10,243 nt of DNA from assembly GCA_021798675.1 (NCBI GenBank), contig JAJZGE010000022.1, positions 1 through 10,243 on the forward strand, given 5' to 3'. Below are positions 8,054 through 10,243 of this stretch, piece after piece; position 1 is the stretch's first letter; every line of letters begins with the position of its first letter. The notes below the pieces were generated by a model. That model made no database searches and was not told the origin of the DNA. It saw only the letters and a program-made list of their open reading frames with translations. The translations under genes were made by a program, and so were the position numbers. The DNA is from Pseudomonadota bacterium. GTDB lineage: Bacteria; Pseudomonadota; Gammaproteobacteria; Xanthomonadales; Rhodanobacteraceae.

Positions 8054-8656
8054 ATGGCTGGACGAATTTCCCGTGCCGAGCTGCCGCTGTTCCCGCTGTC
8101 GACGGTGCTGTATCCGGGCGGGCGGCTCGAGCTGCGCATCTTCGAACCGCGCTACCTGGACCTGGTGCGCGAGTGCACGCGTGACGACTGCGGTTTCGGC
8201 GTGTGCCTGATCCTGGCGGGGCGCGAGGCGGGCGAGCCGGCCCTGCCGGCGGCGGTGGGCACGCTGGCGCGCATCGTGGATTTCCATCACGGCGCGGGCG
8301 GCCTGCTCGGCATCGTGGCCGAGGGCGGCCAGCGCTTCCGGGTGCGACGCACGCGGGTGCGTGCCGATGGCCAACTGCGCGGCGAAGTGGAGTGGTGGCC
8401 GGAGGAGCCGCCCGCGCCGGTGCCGGTCGAGCTGGCCCTGCTGCAGGCGATTGCCGAACGCCTGGTCGAGACGATGGCGCCGCAGTGGAAGCATGTGCCG
8501 CGCGAACGCTACGACGACGCGCGCTGGCTGGGCTTCCGGCTCGCCGAGCTGCTGCCGCTGGGCGGCGACGAACGCCAGCGCCTGCTGGAACTGGTCGATC
8601 CGCTGCAACGCCTCGCCGAGCTGCGCGATATCCTGCCGCGCTTCCAGAAAGCCTGA
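8054..8656 (+). CDS. Stand-alone Lon N-terminal (substrate-binding) domain protein
   Basis: 200-residue cytoplasmic protein that consists of a Lon substrate-binding (LAN, PF02190-type) domain and nothing else: there is no AAA+ ATPase and no Ser-Lys protease domain. The typical beginning is ELPLFPLSTVLYPGGRLELRIFEPRYLDLV (three short blocks across 9-38: LPLFPL, VLYPG, IFEPRY). The GTLARI segment (69-74) and GGQRFRV (91-97) follow as in other family members, and the C-terminal half (125-195) is helical. The biochemical role of such small proteins is unknown; substrate recruitment or an adaptor role is a guess. The ATG at 8054 is the only start that keeps the domain whole, and it lacks a ribosome site. 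The following dehydrogenase begins 27 bp after the stop, so the two probably share a transcript. Confidence 0.85.
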   Translation: MAGRISRAELPLFPLSTVLYPGGRLELRIFEPRYLDLVRECTRDDCGFGVCLILAGREAGEPALPAAVGTLARIVDFHHGAGGLLGIVAEGGQRFRVRRTRVRADGQLRGEVEWWPEEPPAPVPVELALLQAIAERLVETMAPQWKHVPRERYDDARWLGFRLAELLPLGGDERQRLLELVDPLQRLAELRDILPRFQKA

Positions 8657-8683
8657 TCGCATCCATCGTCATCGGAAACTCGC

Positions 8684-9502
8684 ATGAGCACATTGGCCGG
8701 CAAGACCCTGTTCATCACTGGCGCCTCGCGCGGCATCGGCCTGGCCATTGCGCTGCGCGCCGCCCGCGACGGCGCCAACGTGGCGATCGCCGCCAAGAGC
8801 AGCGTGCCCAACCCGAAGCTGCCCGGCACCATCCACACCGCGGCGGCGGCGGTGGAGGCGGTTGGCGGCAAGGCGCTGGCGCTGAAGTGCGACATCCGCG
8901 AGGAAGAGAGTGTGCACGCCGCCGTATCAGCCACGGTCGAGGCCTTCGGCGGCATCGACATCCTGGTCAACAACGCCAGCGCGATCTGGCTGGCCGGCGC
9001 GCTGGACACGCCGATGAAGCGCTTCGACCTGATGCAGCAGGTCAATGCGCGCGGCACCTTCCTGTGCGCGCAGGCTTGCCTGCCGCACCTGCTCAAGGCG
9101 GCGAACCCGCACATCCTCACGCTGGCGCCACCGCCCTCGCTGCAGCCGAAGTGGTGGGCGCCGCACACCGGCTATACCCTGGCCAAGATGGGCATGAGTT
9201 TCGTCACCCTGGGCCTGGCGGGCGAATTCGGCCCGCGCGGCGTGGCGGTGAACGCGCTGTGGCCGCGCACCATCGTCGCCACCGATGCGCTGAACATGAT
9301 TCCCGGCGTGGACCTGAAGCGCTGCCGCAAGCCGGAAATCGTCGCCGACGCCGCGCACGCGGTGCTGACCCGGCCGGCCGCGGGTTTCGCGGGGCAGTTC
9401 CTGATCGACGAGGAAGTGCTGCGCGAGGCGGGCGTCGTGGATTTCGCGCCGTACGCGGTCGACCCCGCACAGACCCTGTTGCCCGACCTGTTCCTCGATT
9501 GA
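8684..9502 (+). CDS. HSDL2-like short-chain dehydrogenase/reductase
   Basis: 272-residue cytoplasmic Rossmann-fold oxidoreductase. It closely resembles the N-terminal SDR domain of human HSDL2 but lacks that protein's C-terminal SCP2 sterol-carrier domain. Cofactor motif TGASRGIG is at 12-19; AAKSS (36-40), with a basic residue after strand 2, suggests NADP(H). NNAS (96-99) and structural N121 (VNARGTF) are present, as are the catalytic Y164 and K168 in GYTLAK. The signature VNALWPRT (189-196), CRKPEIVADAA (214-224) and the ending LLPDLFLD all match the HSDL2 group. In that group the catalytic Ser lies in a 'xISPP' stretch; here it reads TLAPPPS, so the position is A148, with S152 the nearest serine. 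Substrate unknown. The ribosome site is weak (GGAAA about 7 nt upstream of ATG). Second gene of the probable Lon-domain/SDR unit, closed by the terminator at 9538-9560. Confidence 0.88.
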   Translation: MSTLAGKTLFITGASRGIGLAIALRAARDGANVAIAAKSSVPNPKLPGTIHTAAAAVEAVGGKALALKCDIREEESVHAAVSATVEAFGGIDILVNNASAIWLAGALDTPMKRFDLMQQVNARGTFLCAQACLPHLLKAANPHILTLAPPPSLQPKWWAPHTGYTLAKMGMSFVTLGLAGEFGPRGVAVNALWPRTIVATDALNMIPGVDLKRCRKPEIVADAAHAVLTRPAAGFAGQFLIDEEVLREAGVVDFAPYAVDPAQTLLPDLFLD

Positions 9503-9537
9503 GCGCCGGGCCGACCGTCCTGCGGTCCCGACAGCCT

Positions 9538-9560
9538 GGCCGGACGCATCCGGCCTTTTT
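9538..9560 (+). terminator. Intrinsic terminator after the SDR gene
   Basis: GGCCGGA (9538-9544), loop CGCA, TCCGGCC (9549-9555), then TTTTT (9556-9560): a perfect 7-bp GC-rich stem with an ideal loop and T-tract. It closes the Lon-domain/SDR unit 35 bp after the SDR stop and lies just 36 bp before gloA. Confidence 0.88.
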
Positions 9561-9567
9561 CCAACAA

Positions 9568-9585
9568 CGGCGCTCCCCGGCGCCG
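9568..9585 (+). repeat. Small hairpin in front of the gloA ribosome site
   Basis: CGGCGC (9568-9573) and GCGCCG (9580-9585) are exact complements around a 6-nt loop. The 3' arm touches the first base of the gloA GAGGAG, so it could affect ribosome access if this stretch is transcribed. Confidence 0.35.
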
Positions 9586-9590
9586 AGGAG
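9585..9590 (+). promoter_or_regulatory. Ribosome binding site that fixes the gloA start
   Basis: GAGGAG abuts an in-frame ATG at 9591 and lies 6 nt before a second ATG at 9597. Normal spacing selects the second, which also gives the standard glyoxalase N-terminus. Confidence 0.8.
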
Positions 9591-9596
9591 ATGACG

Positions 9597-10016
9597 ATGA
9601 AATACCTCCACACCATGGTCCGCATCCGCGACATCGACGCCAGCCTGCGCTTCTACTGCGAAGGGCTGGGCCTGAAGGAGATGCGCCGCATGGAAAACCC
9701 GGCGGGCAAGTACACCCTGATCTTCCTCGCCGCGCCCGGCTCGCCGGAGGCGGAAGTCGAGCTGACCTACAACTGGGGCTCGACCGAGGACTACGGCAGT
9801 GCGCGCAATTTCGGCCACCTGGCCTTCCGCGTGGAGGACATCTACGCCACCTGCGCCCGCCTGCAATCCATGGGTTACACCATCCACCGTCCGCCGCGGG
9901 ACGGGCACATGGCCTTCGTGCGTTCGCCCGACCTGATCTCGGTCGAGCTGCTGCAGGACGGCCACCTGCCGCCGCAGGAGCCCTGGGTCTCGATGCCCAA
10001 CAGCGGAAATTGGTAG
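9597..10016 (+). CDS. gloA: Lactoylglutathione lyase (glyoxalase I)
   Basis: 139-residue cytoplasmic VOC-fold metalloenzyme that isomerises the hemithioacetal of methylglyoxal and glutathione to S-lactoylglutathione, the first step of methylglyoxal detoxification. It matches E. coli GloA in size and sequence: MKYLHTMVRI start, FYCEGLGLK (19-27), ENPAGKYTLIF (33-43), VELTYNWG (54-61) and FGHLAFRV (72-79). All four metal ligands are in place at H5, E55, H74 and E117. The short form without the long eukaryotic insertions points to the Ni/Co-activated bacterial class. A C-terminal extension ending in PWVSMPNSGNW is longer than in E. coli. An ATG at 9591 would add two residues but directly abuts the GAGGAG. 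The gene follows a strong terminator, so its promoter is not obvious. Confidence 0.94.
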   Translation: MKYLHTMVRIRDIDASLRFYCEGLGLKEMRRMENPAGKYTLIFLAAPGSPEAEVELTYNWGSTEDYGSARNFGHLAFRVEDIYATCARLQSMGYTIHRPPRDGHMAFVRSPDLISVELLQDGHLPPQEPWVSMPNSGNW

Positions 10017-10183
10017 CCCAGCACCTTTCCGGCGCGAATTGCAAGCGCGTTCGTCATGAATCCGCCCAAGTGGGGCGCGTACAGTGCAAGTCGTATCGCA
10101 TTTCATAGCGGTGGCGGGCGGGGCTGATCGCACCAGCGAGGACGGATTCGGTCGCCGGTCGGATCGCCACCCAGGGGCGAGCC
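10017..10183. other. Spacer downstream of gloA
   Basis: A 167-bp stretch after the gloA stop with no clear terminator. TACAGT (10080-10085) is a possible plus-strand -10 without a good -35. No RNA gene was recognised. Confidence 0.4.
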
Positions 10184-10243
10184 ATGGTTGGAATGATGGA
10201 AAAACCCAGGCGCTGTGTCGTCTGGTTCGGACAACCGGCCCCG
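10184..10243 (+). CDS. Possible start of an unrecognised gene, cut by the window edge
   Basis: An ATG at 10184 opens a frame that runs to the end of the window without a stop (20 codons, beginning MVGMMEKPRRCVVWFGQ). A weak purine-rich site GGGGCGA (10174-10180) lies 3 nt upstream; further ATGs at 10193 and 10196 are alternatives. In this frame the last upstream stop is TAG at 10106 and no other ATG or GTG lies between. The peptide is too short to place in a family. Confidence 0.4.
   Translation, partial: MVGMMEKPRRCVVWFGQPAP

Noticed and set aside
8203..9594. 463-residue plus-strand frame over the Lon-domain and SDR genes
   Set aside because: Shifted frame over two well-supported genes, with Arg/Gly/Ala-rich translation and no motifs.
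9591..9596. ATG at 9591 as the gloA start
   Set aside because: It directly abuts the GAGGAG, leaving no spacing; the next ATG fits both ribosome spacing and the glyoxalase N-terminus.

Overview
The window is GC-rich, close-packed bacterial chromosome. Gene content suggests a gammaproteobacterium of the Xanthomonadales/Lysobacterales, perhaps Rhodanobacteraceae (Rhodanobacter, Dyella, Frateuria or Luteibacter type). The clues are a Xanthomonas-like short adenylate kinase, a proteobacterial PPi-dependent phosphofructokinase, a K+-independent H+-pyrophosphatase, Mpl, a Ni-type GloA, and a CCCCTCTCCCG-type extragenic palindrome common in this order. This placement comes from remembered family features, not a database search.

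Left part (1-4605, minus strand): in the direction of transcription the order is pfp (PPi-dependent 6-phosphofructokinase), then pfkB (ATP-dependent Pfk-2 type) 26 bp later, a 289-bp spacer, and hppA (membrane proton-pumping pyrophosphatase), which ends at a clear intrinsic terminator. Together with the divergent adk (plus strand, from 4760) these genes form a pyrophosphate/adenylate energy neighbourhood: Pfp uses or makes PPi at the fructose-6-P/fructose-1,6-bisP step, HppA links PPi to the proton gradient, PfkB offers an ATP-driven irreversible bypass, and Adk recycles the AMP made by PPi-releasing reactions.

Middle part (4760-7892): adk is followed by a 192-bp spacer with two palindromes, one of them REP-like, then mpl, a murein-peptide recycling ligase. 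A convergent GT2 glycosyltransferase is read from the other strand and ends 31 bp from mpl.

Right part (8054-10243, plus strand): a stand-alone Lon substrate-binding-domain protein, probably on a leaderless mRNA, and an HSDL2-like short-chain dehydrogenase 27 bp later form a likely two-gene unit. It ends at a textbook terminator. gloA (glyoxalase I) starts only 36 bp after that terminator. The last 227 bp hold spacer and perhaps the first 20 codons of an unrecognised gene.

The genes look like ordinary core genome. I see no phage, IS, CRISPR, tRNA or rRNA. The points of most interest are the paired PPi/ATP phosphofructokinases beside the H+-PPase, substitutions at the NXXE/allosteric site of PfkB and at the catalytic-serine position of the dehydrogenase, a perfect palindrome in the pfkB-hppA spacer, and the terminator placed just before gloA.
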